Shown one piece after another: positions 32,852 through 45,320 of a DNA stretch of 64,000 bases. Numbering within the stretch: position 1 is the first letter of the stretch; every line of letters starts with the position of its first letter. Source of the stretch: Linanthus parryae (taxonomy: Eukaryota; Streptophyta; Magnoliopsida; Ericales; Polemoniaceae); assembly GCA_023055425.1 (NCBI GenBank), contig JALGPY010000035.1, positions 2,099,501 to 2,163,500 on the forward strand, read 5' to 3'. The notes under the pieces were generated by a model that was given only the letters and a program-made list of their open reading frames with translations, ran no database searches and was not told the origin of the DNA. Position numbers and translations under genes: made by a program.

Positions 32852-33750
32852 ACAAACGTTTTTATTCAATAAATTTTCTTTAAGAAATTTTATTCAATAC
32901 TCAGCACTATAATAAATATTTTAATGTATTCTTTTGTCACTTTTTTGTGCCTCTAAAAATGAGAAGAATATGATCTCTATTATAAACTCAGCAATGGAGA
33001 AGGGAGATAAAGTAGGGAGGAATATCAAGTGTGTACTATTCTCCACCAAATTACCCTTTATATATGGTGTGGGGGTCAATCAGTATGGTAATACAATATG
33101 TTATGGATATTCACAATATCAATAATATATTTTATAAGACTCCCCCCCCCCCTGGATATTCACTAACATGATGCCTCGTTAAAAGCTTGTCAAGCAAAAC
33201 CCTTTGGGACACAAACTCTGACGAATATAAAAGAATACATCTTATGAGTTAGAGCTTAGTTCAATTTGAACTCACCCATGGCCAACATGCCTCATTAAAA
33301 CCTTGCTAGAAAAAGCATTTGGGATAAAAAAACTCAGCTAAGAAAAAATAGTACAGTGCCTTGTAAATTAATCTTTCCATCTTTGAGACATCTTAATGTC
33401 ACAATTCATACCTGAAAAGTGAACTTATAGAAAATACATAATGTTTATCATAATATGATACTACATGATCATTTGAAATAGTAATGATAACTATCAATGT
33501 GACATGTTATATACTCATGACAATTATCATACTAAATAATATGCATATGCACCTAAACTACTTGCGAGTGTGTATCTTCGAGTTGCTTTAGAAAAGAAGC
33601 ATATCTCATGGGCAATAGCCTCCATGGATATCACATATAGTGAATCATCCCTATCTCAGGTATTCATTAGCTAATCCATTTACTGTTGTATTCTCCGGCA
33701 GAAAATTTAAACATTATTATGCTTACCTGTAACCTTCCTAGTGCTTCCCG
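32852..33750. repeat. LTR-like remnant
   Basis: Two related words, ATGCCTCGTTAAAAGCTTG (33171) and CATGCCTCATTAAAACCTTG (33286), are each followed by an 'aaa-cc/gc-tttggga' tract. This 'GCCTCGTTAAAACCTT' type of sequence is common in plant copia LTRs. An 11-C tract lies at 33142-33152. No boundaries could be set. No gene. Confidence 0.4.
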
Positions 33751-35777
33751 TCAGCACCGCTGATTCTCTATCCTCATCAATCTCTACACATCCAAATGTT
33801 TAAGTACATATCAATATATGTCCGCATAAGTGATTCATGGTGTATATGCAAGTATATGGATAGCGGACTAGCCCAGAATGACTATTTTCCTGCTGGTCTC
33901 TTAGTCTTATCAGGACCGTCCCTTACTCCTCCTGAACCCTTTATGTATGCTTGATTGGCTAGTCTTATGATTTTTAAGCTTCTAAGTTGTTCTAGTGAGA
34001 GTAAATCTCAAGTTCTTGGTAACTGCACTTAAGTTCCCTGAAGTTTAGCTAATTTTCATTTCTGTCCCTGCTCCATATTAATTGATAAAACTCAAGTATA
34101 GAAAAACACCAATGGATTCTAGATGTTATGAAACTTATACAGATATATGATTTCATGTCATGTTTCTTGATTTGAGTGCTTGATTTCGGAAATTGTGAAC
34201 TTACTGGTCTGCCCTACCTAAGATAACATAGTTTCGACGGAGTTCGATATTCCAACAAGACGGTCTAAGAAGCCCAAACCGGCTAAAGACTTCTTTAGAT
34301 GCCCAAATGACTGGTCCCAAGTGTATCCAAGTCACAAGCTAGTTCAATGGAAGGGTTTCCCCAAGCTTTGGTTAATTACTAATAACTTTGTGGAGTTTAC
34401 TAAAATTACAGGAAGAGTCCTAAATAGCTAACTTGGTCAGTGTCAACCCAAAATAGCTTACTATAACTCCAATTATCCGTGTAACCCATGGAAATTACTC
34501 CAAGTCATTGATTTAATCTTTTATCAACTTTTATGTGAAATTGCGATTTTACCCCTACAATTCTGTTTTGGTCATAACAGAGTTATCTAAAGGTCAACCT
34601 AGCCATATATTATAGGAACGTCTATAGTAATGAAGCGAGAAAAATTGCTCAAAAATGCAGAGGATAAAGCAGTAATTTTTAATGATATAGTGGAAGTACA
34701 AGATTCAGTGAAATTGATAAATATAGACAGTTTCATAGGAAATTTATGATAACTGAGAAAGTTTTGTAAAATTTGAATATATGGCCTTCAAGAGAGCTGA
34801 CCCGGGATTCGAAAACATATTTGCATGCTGAGAAACTCAAAGTATTGAAGAAGTTATGGCTGGTCTAAGTATGGAATTCTCAAATTAATTTTGTACTTCG
34901 TTAAAATTCACATTTTTAACAAGATATCACACATTTGGCAGCCATCTTTGAGATAGCTATCATCCCGACACACTACATTGAAGAGGGGTATCTTCACACC
35001 ATTTTAAGAGCTAAGATAGATGTAGAATTAGGCTAGAGAGTCATCCCATTCCATGGAGTGATGCGTGAGATGTAGGCATTGAAAACTGGCCAACATCAAG
35101 TTGATATCCAAGGTGGTTACTAGCTCATCTTCTTTAGATTTCAAAAAGAATTTCAATTGACTTAGGGATCAATTTGTGACAAAATCAGAGCATGATCTTA
35201 GAGAGGAATACATAGAGAGTACAAATAGCCAAAGATCACCCTAATTCATTGAGTAATAAAAGATATGAAGATCACAAGGAGGACACAAAGTGTGCAGTTC
35301 AAGTGGTGAATTTCAAGAACAACCTCCAGCAACATGTTCAATCCAATTTTGAAGTCATCTAGAGTCCAAATCATGTGTCAAAAAACATAGGAGAGTTCTA
35401 GTATGAATTATAAGGAACATGCAGACACCAAGAACTCCGAAAACCATTGACCCATCAGAGAGAAACAGGGCCATGGACAGGCCCTGTTTTCTCGTCAAAA
35501 AATTTCATGGCCAACGAATCAAAACTCGTTCAAACATGAATCTGGGATTTCCTACATGATTCTGGTGAGTTATCTACCTCCTAGGGAGTTCGGGGACCGA
35601 TAAATAACTGAGAAAGAGCAAGAAACGAAGAGGATACCTCTTCTCCGGCGAGCTTGAAGCTTCCGGCAACTTCAATGAATATTCCGACGACCTTAACGGA
35701 AACAAACGAGTTGGACGATCCAATATAGCTTTATGAATTTTTCTGGACACAAGGATCAAGATTATGGTGGTCATTTA
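33751..35777. other. Unrecognised intergenic or LTR-like DNA
   Basis: No convincing open frame or domain. A strong hairpin lies at 35463-35489 (10-bp arms AAACAGGGCC/GGCCCTGTTT, 7-base loop). The text near 35590-35720 (CCGGCGAGCTTGAAGC, CTTCCGGC) resembles gypsy LTR/leader DNA, and D is inserted in it, so it may be half of an LTR whose other half is 58566-59134. ATTTA at 35773-35777 is the left target duplication of D. Confidence 0.4.
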
Positions 35778-37113
35778 TGTTGGAATAGGTTCCCTAGAGG
35801 CAATCTATATTTAGTATGAACGATGTTTTGGCAAGAATATTCAATAATGAAGTCCTTCGATACAATGTATTGTTTATCTTAAATATCCCTAGTTTATTAT
35901 ATTGGTTAATAGGACGATCAAATATAGACTAGTATGTGTGTAGATTGATATGGAGATATAAGTCTAACAAATGGGTATGTATTACGTTCATTAGGAGTAA
36001 TGGCATACCGGATTGACCCACGACGAGAAGGATACATTAGATTATGTCAAATTCACAATCGCTTCTCATAGTGCTAATTATATTGTAATCCTTAGAATTG
36101 AAGTCACTAGATACTCTAGTTGTGGAATATCATGCTTTGATGTTATCCAACGTTGCGCCTTAACCGGGCAACTATAATGATAACTATCGTCCATGATAGG
36201 AAGCAAGCTTAGAGATCGTAGTGATGTAGAGAAGATTTGTCCCTCCCAAATAATGGGAGCAAATATCCATGGCCACTCGAGGGATGGTTCTTATTGAATG
36301 TTTGGCAAGACTAAGATATATGCTTGTATAAGAATACATTCCGAAAATCGAGAAACTATGGATTGGATATACGAGTGTGACTATTATGTCTCGTGTCCTA
36401 TCTGGATATAGAGACTAAGGGATAACGCAATATGTGATATCGGGATAAAGGTCTGTCGGGATCACTGACTTATTTCTATTAGTTGGGTGGCATGGATGTG
36501 TTGCTAGACACCGCTCCATGTTAGTAATAAGTTACTACCAACTTTGTCGAAACCTATGGGTCACACACCATATGGATTAATTGGATATAGGTATTAATTA
36601 GTAGGGAATAATTAATATAAGGATCATAACGCAACCATAAGCAAACTTAGTGGGACTATTTTGCATGTGGGCTTATCCATGTAAGGACATGATTAGTATT
36701 GGGGCTTTTATGTAGTTAATAAAGAGCTATGACTATATAAAGGATCTCTAGATTGTTAATTCTCAACACAAGTCATTATTTGAGAGAAAATAAGAAATCT
36801 AGAGAGAGAGACAAGGATAAGGCCGAAGCCCTCATCCCCGTCCATCCCGGCCAAGTGCCTATACACCCTTGTTAAATTATTAAAGAGTGACTATACCTAT
36901 ATCCGATTGTTAAATTGGACATAGGTATTAATTAGTAGGTCGGCCACCACAAGGCACGGCCAAGTGCCTTGTTTTGCGTGATCTTCCTCCTCCTTCTTCC
37001 GTTTCTAGCACATCGCGGAGAGAAGGATTCCAATCAAGATCCAATGTCTGTATATTCATAGAGGAAATATGAATCTAGAGTTGCATCTTGGATCTTGATT
37101 GGAATCCTTCTCT
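35778..37113 (+). repeat. 5' LTR of copia D (rearranged 3' end)
   Basis: Starts TGTTGGAATAGGTTCCCTAG; TATA at 36734-36742. Two scars: an extra block at about 36848-36950 that repeats upstream LTR words (TAGGTATTAATTAGTA, found at 36590-36605) in both orientations, and a perfect 26-bp inverted repeat (37019-37044 with 37088-37113). After this the sequence jumps into the late leader (ATGAGCCTAGAGGAATGAC), so the LTR end and primer site are missing. Confidence 0.82.
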
Positions 37114-37450
37114 TGATGAGCCTAGAGGAATGACAAGTAGGTGTTATCTAAAGGATAAATAATAATAAGTTATTCGCCTAATTGAACAAGGAGTTGCATG
37201 GGATGAAATTGGAATGGTTCCTACCTAAATAACCAATTCTTGGGTGACTTTCCAAATCAAGCTCAAGAAGAAGTGAAATATGAATCTTGGACCTACTAGA
37301 AAATATACATGATATTTTCCGCATTAATGGTGAGGGCTATTAATCCGAGAAAAATAGTGGGAGCAATATTTAATGATCTAGCCATTATTGAATATAGTTT
37401 AATTGTTCAAAATACTAAAATTGCATATTTCTCATTTTTTAGAATTGCAA
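37114..37450 (+). other. Residual leader of copia D
   Basis: Matches the last 340 bases of leader B (24003-24350), up to the gag ATG at 37451. Everything between the LTR and this point is deleted. Confidence 0.7.
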
Positions 37451-38300
37451 ATGGAAAACAATCACGCATCGACTTCATCCCTGCGATCTATCTTTCAGAA
37501 GGACAAAGAGTCTTGAACGAATTTCCTTGACTGGTACTAAAACTTAAGGATTGTCCTTAAGTAATAAAAGAAGTTGTATGTCATGGAAACTCCTATTCAA
37601 GACCCACCCCAGGATGCTGATGTAAGAGCACATAAAAAACATATAGATGATTATAATGATGTGACTTGCCTCATGCTCTGCACCATGACCTCTGAGCTTC
37701 AGAAGCAACATGAGAACATGGAGGCCTATGTTATGATCATACACTTGAAATAGTTGTTTCAGGAATAGGCAAGGCATGAGCGGTATGAGGTGTCAAAAGC
37801 GCTGTTCAAGAGCAGTCTCGCAGAAGGGAATCTAGTTGGGCCTCATGTACTCGAATGATCGGGTACATTGAGAACCTCATGAGACTAGAGTTCCCACTCG
37901 GCCAAGAGTTGGCTACTGATCTTGTCTTGCAATCGTTGCCTGAAAATTATAACCAGTTCATCGTGAACTATAAGATGAACGAGATCAGTAAGACTCTGCC
38001 AGACTTGCTGAACATGCTAAAGACTGCTGAACAGAGCATCAACAAAGCCAAGGCAAGACCATAATGATGGTGAATAAAAGGAAGGGGAAATGAGTTGCCT
38101 CTACTTCCAAAGGAAATCGCAAGAAAGTTGCAAAGTACAAGGAAGCCCTAAAGCCTAGTGGGGGTGGCTAAAGGTGATTGTCACTATTGTAACCAGCCGG
38201 GTCACTGGAGGAGGAATTGCCCAAAATATCTGGAGGATAAGAAGCTTCGAATAGTGATTCCACCACCACCAGGTATTTTTGTTATAGATGTCAATCTATC
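37451..38300 (+). pseudogene. Copia D gag
   Basis: The ATG at 37451 starts MENNHASTSSLRSIF. Later parts are in shifted frames: a homologue of Q-K-Q-H-E-N-M near 37700, GQELATDLVLQSLP (37895-37940, in an open stretch 37855-38064) and NYKMNEISKTLPDLLNML. The knuckle C-HY-C-NQPG-H-WRRN-C (about 38184-38225) has all four ligands, unlike A and B. At least four frame changes or stops prevent translation. The start is shared with copy A. Confidence 0.83.
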
Positions 38301-39600
38301 TATTTTTTCATCTTAGGTATTGGATACTGGATGTGGATCTCACATTTGTCGAAATGTGCAAGATTTGAAAATAAGTAGAAGATTGGCTAAAGGGGAGATA
38401 GATTTGCGCGTTGGGAATGGAGCAAGAGTTGCTGCATTAGCTATAGGCTTTTATGAACTATCTTTTCCTTCTGGACTTATTTTTGTATTACACAATCGCT
38501 ATTATGTGCCTGCTATGAGCAGAAACATTATTTCCATTTCTTGTTTGGCGAGAAGGGTTTTTCTATTTCAATAAAGGACAAGTGATGCTCAATTTATTTT
38601 GATAGTATGCACTATTGTAGAGAGCATTTGTCTAATGGATTGTATATCCTTAATCTAAATGATTCCATCTATAACATAAATACTAAAAAGATTAAAACTA
38701 ATGATTTAAATCCTACATATCTATGGCACTGTCGTTTAGGCCATATAAACGAGAAACGTATATCTAGACTCCATAAGGATGGACTTCTAGACTCATTTGA
38801 TTTGGAATCATATGAGACATGCGAGTCTTGTTTATTAGGAAAAATGACAAAGTCCCCTTTCAATAAGAAAGGTGATAGGTCTAATGAGTTACTAGCACTC
38901 ATACATACCGATGTATGTTGGCCATTCCCCACGCCTGCCAGAGGTGGTTACACCTACTTCATTACATTTACTTATGATTTCAGTAGATATAGATTTGTGT
39001 ACCTTATGAAGTCCAAATTCGAATCCTTTTAATTTTTCAAGGAATTCAAGAATGAAGTAGTGAATCAACTTTTTAAAAGTATTAAGGGTTTGAATTGGAT
39101 CGTGGAGGAGAATACTTGAGCCAAGAGTTTGAAGAATATCTTAGAGAGTGTGGGATAGTATCCCATCTCACTCCACCCGGAACGCCACACTGGAATGGCA
39201 TGTCCGAGAGGAGGAATCGCACACTATTAGATATGGTGTGATCTATGATGTCTCAAACGGATCTTCCAATATAATTTTGGGGAAATGCTCTAATGACGGC
39301 AACTTTTACCAGTAACCGTGTTCCATCCAAATTGGTCATGAAGACACCATATGAGATATGGAATGTGAAGCGTCCCATAGTGTCGTTTATGAAGATTTGG
39401 GGCTGCGATGTCGCGTTTACAAACAGACAAGCTCGGGCTCAAAGCGGATAAGTGTAAATTTGTGGGATATTCTAAGGAAACAAAAGGATATTATTTCTAG
39501 AATCCAGCCGAACAAAGTGTTTGTAGCTCGGACCGGTGTGTTTCTAGAAAGAGAGTTTTTCCTTAAAGAAGTAAGTGGGAGGTCTGTAGAACTTGAATAA
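38301..39600 (+). pseudogene. Copia D protease and integrase
   Basis: The protease site reads VLDTGCGSH at about 38320. The pre-integrase zinc module is well kept: LWHCRLGHINEKR (two His), then CESCLLGKM (two Cys), 38725-38850. The core starts LIHTDVCWPFPTP (first catalytic Asp present) and SRYRFVYLMKS, but the second-Asp region (about 39085-39115) is frameshifted. TPHWNGMSERRN (about 39190) holds the Glu. The C-terminal part to 39600 is in shifted frames. Confidence 0.85.
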
Positions 39601-40487
39601 ATTCAAGAACCACAAACCACTGAACGGATGATGGAACATGAACAGGAACCGCAAGTCATTGTGGAAGAACCTGTTCAAGTGACACAGGAACTCCGTATGT
39701 CAGGAAGGGTACGTCATGAGCCAGAGAGGTACGGACTTCTTGTGACTGAGCCTGATGACATACCACTCATGGGCAATGAGCCGGCAACCTACGGGGAGGC
39801 CATGAAAGGCCCAAACTCCAATAAGTGGCTAGAAACCATGAGATCCGAAATGGAATCCATGTACACCAAAAAAGTATGGACTTTGGTGGAATCACCTAAA
39901 GGGGTTTGGCCCATAGGGTGCAAGTGGGTCTTCAAGAAGAAGACCGACATGGATGGCTAGGTAGTTGCCTAAAAGGGGCGATTGGTGGCTAAAGGGTATA
40001 GACAAATTCATGGTATTGACTATGATGAGACCTTTTCACTAGTCGCCATGATTTAATCCATTTGAATCCTACTTGCTATTTCAGCCTACTATGACTACGA
40101 TATTTGACAAATGGATTTCAAAACAACGTTTCTTTATGGGAACCTCCTTGAGGATGGGTACATGACATAACTGGAGGGTTTTGAAGATCCAGAGAATGCC
40201 AATAAAATCTCTAAGATGCAACGATCTATCTATGGATTAAAGCAAGCTTGTAGGAGTTGGAATCGACGTTTTGATGACACGGTCCAAGATTTTGGCTTCA
40301 TCAAGAACGAAGATGAGCCCTATGTTTATAAGAAGGTTAGTGGGAGCTCTGTAGTGTTTCTAGTCTTGTATGTGGATGACATACTACTCATGGGAAATGA
40401 TATTACCACTTTGCAGTCTGTTAAAGACTGGCTAAGAAAGTGTTTCACGATGAAGGACTTAGGAGATGAAGCTTATGTACTTGTATA
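39601..40487 (+). pseudogene. Copia D reverse transcriptase
   Basis: 39628-39960 is open and gives the linker (ELRMSGRVRHEPERYG) and RT start [17 protein letters not shown], ending in TAG. Then [20 protein letters not shown], a decayed second motif, and from 40216 an open piece with SIYGLKQACRSWN and the catalytic LYVDDILLMGND. This is the only copy in the window with an intact YVDD box. At least three stops lie between the start and the catalytic box. Confidence 0.88.
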
Positions 40488-41347
40488 AAGATCTATAGGG
40501 ATAGATCTAGAAAGCTGCTCGGCCTTAGCCAAAGTACACATATAGACAAGGTGTTGAAGAGGTGCAACATGCAAGATTCCGATAAGGGATTCTCGCCCAT
40601 GTCGCATGGAGTCACTCTATCTACGACTGACTGTCCTTCCAATGAGATTATTTAAAAGGACTGCATGAGTAGGATAACCTATGCTTCGGCCATAGGATCC
40701 ATCATGTACACCATGTTTTGTACTATTCCAGACGTATCATACGCGTTGAGAATGGTGAGCATATATCAGTCCAATCCGGGTGAGAGTCACTGGATTGCTG
40801 TCAAGAACATCCTAAAGTACTTGAGAATAACTAAGGATGCATTCTTGATATTTGGAGGTAAGGAAGAGCTAAGTGCAATTGGTTACACGGATGCATGCTT
40901 CCAAACCGAAAAAGATGATTACAGATCGCAGTCGGGATACATGTTTTTCCTGAAGGGAGGAGCTGTGAGCTAGAAGAGTTCAAAGCAAGGAACAGTTGCT
41001 GATTCTACAACTGAAGCTGAGTACATCGCTTCTGCAGAAGCAGCAAAAGAGGCAGTTTGGATAAAGAAGTTTATCACTGAGCTCGGTGTGGTCCCTAGCA
41101 TCGTGGATCCCATAGAGTTGTAATGTGACAACTTTGGAGCGATCGCACAAACCAAGGAACCAAGATCACACCCGAAATCAAAGAATGTACTTAGGAGATT
41201 CCATCTTATTCGTGATTTAATCGATCGAGGAGATGTGAATATTTGCAAGATATCAACGGATGACATTCTTTTAGATCAACTCACAAAGCCACTTGCGCAT
41301 CAAAAGCATGAAGGGCGCGCTAGATCTATAGGCATACGAAATGCGCC
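40488..41347 (+). pseudogene. Copia D RNase H and pol end
   Basis: The open piece 40665-40973 starts MSRITYASAIGSIMY and includes YQSNPGESHWIAV and LKYLRITKD, with the Asp of GYTDACFQ as the first RNase H acid. After a TAG the frame continues KSSKQGTVADSTTEAEYIAS (Glu and Asp acids), LLDQLTKPL and ends SIGIRNAP near 41347. The motif set fits the Tork/TAR-like branch of copia. No polypurine tract is obvious before the LTR. Confidence 0.85.
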
Positions 41348-41936
41348 AGTTGGAAAAGGTGCCCTAGAGGAAATCTATATTTAGTATGAACGATGTTTTG
41401 GCTAGAATATTTATTTATTAATTATTTTGATATTTAAAATAATGAAGTCTTTAGATACAATGTGTTGTTTATCTTATATATCCATAGTCCATTATATTGG
41501 TTAATTGGACGATCAAATATAGACTAGTATGTGTGTAGATTGATACGGAGATATCAAGTCTAACACATGGGTATGCATTAGGAGTAGTGGCATACCGGAT
41601 TGACCCACGACGAGAAGGATACATTAGATTATGTCAAAGTCACAATCGCTTCTCGTAGTGCCAATTATATTGTATTACTTAGACATGAATTCACTAGATA
41701 CTCTATTTGTGGAATATCATGCTATGATGTTATTCAATGTTGAGCCTTAACCGGGCAACCATAAACATAAATATCGTGCATGATAGGTAGCAAGCTTATA
41801 GATTGTGGTAATGTAGAGAGGATTTGTCCTTCCCACATAATGGAAGCAAATATCCATGGCCACTCGAGGGATGGTGCTTATTGAATGTCTGGCCAGGCTC
41901 AGTTAAATCAATATGGAGATATTGATGTTATCTGCT
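41348..41936 (+). repeat. 3' LTR of copia D, first piece
   Basis: Starts AGTTGGAAAAGGTGCCCTAG (decayed TGTTGG) and continues collinear with LTR B and the 5' LTR of D to TGTTATCTGCT, where element E begins. It resumes at 51227. Confidence 0.85.
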
Positions 41937-43234
41937 TGTATAAGTTCACAGGTTTCACAGGCTTGCTATTTGAAGGCCTTGAAACAGTTTTCAAAGACTT
42001 GAATCAAGTTTCACAGGCTTGGAATAGGAGAGTTATTTAAAGGCTTTGAACAGGATTCAAAGCCTTGAAATTGCCTGACATGTATGCATATTCTAAGGGG
42101 GCGTTTCTCTCAACTCTTGTGATCTGATTCTACCAATCTCACCCCTATACTCTATATTTTATTATTTGATGATGAAATAAAAACGATTTTTTTATATCTG
42201 ACACCATTTGATCAATCTGTTTGACTCAGTTTTGCAGGGAAATATTATTTCCTAGTTTGCAGGATTGGTTTCCTACTGTGGATTTTGCAGGATAGGATAC
42301 TTGGAGAGAATGTGATTATGTGATCAATCAGACACTCTTGACAAATTCTCAATTTGTTTAAAGAAAAAATCAAATCATTTTCTCAGAATATTATGATCAA
42401 CTATCCGTTGGAGATAGCTGTTAAAAGAGTCAAAGCTGTTTCCTACAAAACAGGATGTTTGTTGCTAAAATCTGGGAAGATTTGCAGAGCTCTAAGTTGT
42501 ATAAATAGAGCTCATTTTGAAGCAACAAAACACAACACTCAGCGGGCAAAAGACAGACACATTTCAGGATTGAAAAGCATCAAAGAAGCACATCATTCTC
42601 ACAGTCCAACTCATAGAACATCACAGCATTCTTCACTGCAGTTTTTACTCTTTGAGCGTTCTTCTGACTTGTACTCCATTTGTATATCATTCTAATACTT
42701 CTTATTTCTCTCATTCTCAAGTATTTTTCAAAGTGAACAATAGAGAATTCTTAGGTAATCAGTAAGCTAGAGCAGGTACTAGATAGGTTAGAGAGAACCA
42801 CAAGCTACAACAGAGTAAGGTATATATCTGTGCTGGAGATCTAGGGCTTAGCTTTTGATTAATAAGAATTGTGTTGAAAATCCTACAGGGAGAAGATCCA
42901 TGAGGTAGAGTCGTAGGTCCAAGTGAACTGAACTCTATAAATCATGTATCTCTGGCATTTACAGTTTGTTTTGCATACTTAGTTTTTGCAGCACTCAAAC
43001 TAGTTTGTTTTCAAGGGTTTGAAACTCCTTTAAAGGCCTTTGAAAAAGACTTGTCTGTTTTCTTTCAAACTATATTTCATTCCAACGTCTTGTAACTGTT
43101 TTCAAGGCCTTGAACTTTTTTACTCTTCACAAAAACTCTTCTCTTCTGCAAGTTTTACAAAAAGTTGGCATACTCGATTAAACCCCCCTTCTAGAGTATA
43201 TGTGCTATATTTCTACCTGCATACTCTCCTTTCA
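41937..43234 (+). repeat. 5' LTR of E, 1298 bp
   Basis: TGTATAAGTTCACAGG to CTCTCCTTTCA. TATA box TATAAATAG at 42500-42508. Palindrome-like motifs at 41969-41985, 41988-42004, 42036-42051, 42056-42070, 43009-43026, 43029-43046 and 43100-43115. Its length equals that of the 3' LTR. Confidence 0.9.
42500..42508 (+). promoter_or_regulatory. TATA box of E 5' LTR
   Basis: TATAAATAG, conserved at 50482-50490 in the 3' LTR. Confidence 0.6.
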
Positions 43235-43236
43235 AT

Positions 43237-43248
43237 TGGTATCAGAGT
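43237..43248 (+). other. Primer-binding site of E
   Basis: TGGTATCAGAGT two bases after the LTR end: initiator-Met tRNA complement with one terminal mismatch. Confidence 0.88.
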
Positions 43249-43288
43249 GTGTATCACTATATAGATTTAATTATCAAGTGATCAGGTG

Positions 43289-44333
43289 ATGTTGCTTTCT
43301 CACCGGGAAGAACTGCTAACAAAAAATTTTTCTCACTGGAAAACTCTGATGAAAATGTTCATCATTGATCAAGACATAGAGCTATGAACCATTATTCAGA
43401 ATGAACATCACACTTTCTACACAGAGAAAGATGGGATCAAAACTCCCAAATCAGAAAACTCTCTTTGTTCATCTGAATTAGAACAATTCCCTAGAATTTC
43501 AAAGCTATTAACATCTTGTATTGTGCTTTGAGTACAGATGAATTCAACAGGATTTCAGGCTTCAAGACTGCCAAAGAGATCTGGGATGAGCTTGTGGTGA
43601 CATTTGAAGGAACCAGTCAAGTCAAGCAAACCATGATCAAGATCTATCTCAGACAATATGAGCTATTCAAGATGAATGCAGATGAGTCAATCAGACAAAT
43701 TTTCAAGAGATTTACAGACATGGTCAATAACCATGATTCACTTGGAAAGCATATTTCCAATGAAGGAAAGGTGAGGATGATTTTGAGAAGTCTACCAATG
43801 GAAAAATGGGAACCAAAGAATACTGCAATTGAGGAAGCTCAAGATCTCTCATCACTTCAACTTGATGACCTAAAAGGGAATCTTCTGAAACATGAAATAT
43901 CCATGAATGAACTGATGGAGAACTACCAGAAGGTGTCACGAACCTAGAACTCAAGGCCATTGAGAATGAGAAAATTCAAAGCCTTGAAACTGAAGATGAT
44001 GATGAAGATCCATTTGCTTTGATTTCCAAAGCCTTGACCATAATTCATAATGAAGAAAAACTTTGTAAACAAAGACTTCAACAGAGAAAGACACAGGTCA
44101 TCCAGTAGCAAGGACTACAAAGGTAAGTCTTCTTCACAAAGTAAATCGAAATTCATGAACTGCTTTGAGTGTGGTGATGCAGTACACTTGATAAGAGATT
44201 GTCCACACAATAAAAGCAAGAAATTTTAGATGAAAGACCATGACAGGATAAATAAAGCTATGATAGCTTCATGGAGTGATTCAGATACCTCAAGTGACTC
44301 TAAATCTGAAAAATAACATGCCAACCTCTACTT
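43289..44333 (+). pseudogene. E gag (SIRE type)
   Basis: The likely start is the ATG at 43289, leading into a HWKTLMKMFIIDQD stretch. After a stop, the open piece 43516-43947 carries TAKEIWDELVVTFEGTSQVK and ESIRQIFKRFTDMVN, the classic SIRE/Maximus gag core (UBN2). The knuckle C-FE-C-GDAV-H-LIRD-C lies at 44161-44202 with all ligands. In-frame palindrome copies at about 43975 and 44026 encode QSLET and SKALT. Stops at 43385, 43945 and 44227 disable it. Confidence 0.88.
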
Positions 44334-45100
44334 CATGGCCAAGCATGACGAAAGTTCTTAAAAGAATATTGAGGTAATGGTAAACTGTTTGATTTCAAAA
44401 CCAAAGGAAGCTCTTTCATAATACCTCAGAACAATGCTTTTAAATGAAGAGGACTATCTGAAAGAGATTAGATTTTTGAAAGAAAAGAATCATGAGAATG
44501 AAAAAGTGAATTTACAATTTGTTTGTCTGAATTTGAATCTTGAAATTTCTCAGAAGAAAACTGACAGTGATTTCAAGGCCTTGAAAACAAGTTTCATTGC
44601 CTTGAAAACACAAGTCAAGGAAGTAGTCACTAAGAACTCTTTACTGAGTGATAGGCTTGTTTATCTGAGACATCAATTTCATAAATTAGATAAATAAAAG
44701 AATGCTCTTACTGAGAAACTTCAAGAATCAGAATTAATCAAAGTCAAGTTCGCAGGATCAAAACACAACTTGAACTTGATTCTTGGAGAAACTTCAAAGT
44801 CTGTTCACAAAACTCGTATTGGATACAATCAAAATTTTCCAGGAAAGAACAATACCAGATTTGTGAAAGCTGGAAACAAAACTTCTCCCAAGTGTCATTT
44901 TTGCAATAAAATTGGTCATGTTAAGATGACTTGTTCTTTCATTAGAAGAGACCCTCACATAATGCGGAACACTTTCCCATTTCAACTGAAGGGACAAATA
45001 AGACAGATTTGGGTTCAGAAAGGGGTCAGACCACCCAACATAGTTGATCCTGAGTATGAGTCTGAATTCCACACTTGGCCTCACAGCTGGGTAAGGCAGT
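44334..45100 (+). pseudogene. E coiled-coil spacer and second zinc knuckle
   Basis: The open piece 44434-44697 is rich in Lys, Glu and Leu with heptad-like spacing, as in the spacer between gag and protease of SIRE elements; it contains DFKALKTSFIALKT, encoded across a perfect palindrome (44571-44586). A second open piece (44770-45102) carries a knuckle C-HF-C-NKIG-H-VKMT-C at 44893-44934. Confidence 0.78.
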
Positions 45101-45109
45101 GATTGGTGC

Positions 45110-45320
45110 TTGTAGGTTGTCACCAATGTCAAAGAACAGAAGCTGTTTATGGATAGTGGTTGCTCAAGACACATGAGTGGAAAGAGATCTCTATTCTCAT
45201 AACCTAAAGAGCAATCAAGAGGTTCAATTAAACTTGGTGAAAAAGGAAAATGCAACATTCTTGGGATTGGTAAAGTTGGTACAGATTCTGAAAACTCTAT
45301 TTCTGATGTATATCTAGTTG
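45110..45320 (+). pseudogene. E protease
   Basis: LFMDSGCSRHMSG at about 45142-45180 is the copia aspartic protease active site. It is followed by GKCNILGIGKVG and, at about 45305, VYLVDGLKFNLLSVSQL, the conserved end of the protease and start of the GAG-pre-integrase segment. A TAA near 45203 interrupts the domain. Confidence 0.85.

Noticed and set aside
35574..35774. 66-residue minus-strand frame next to D considered as a host exon
   Set aside because: No domain, and no splice-bounded continuation is visible; the surroundings are LTR-like.
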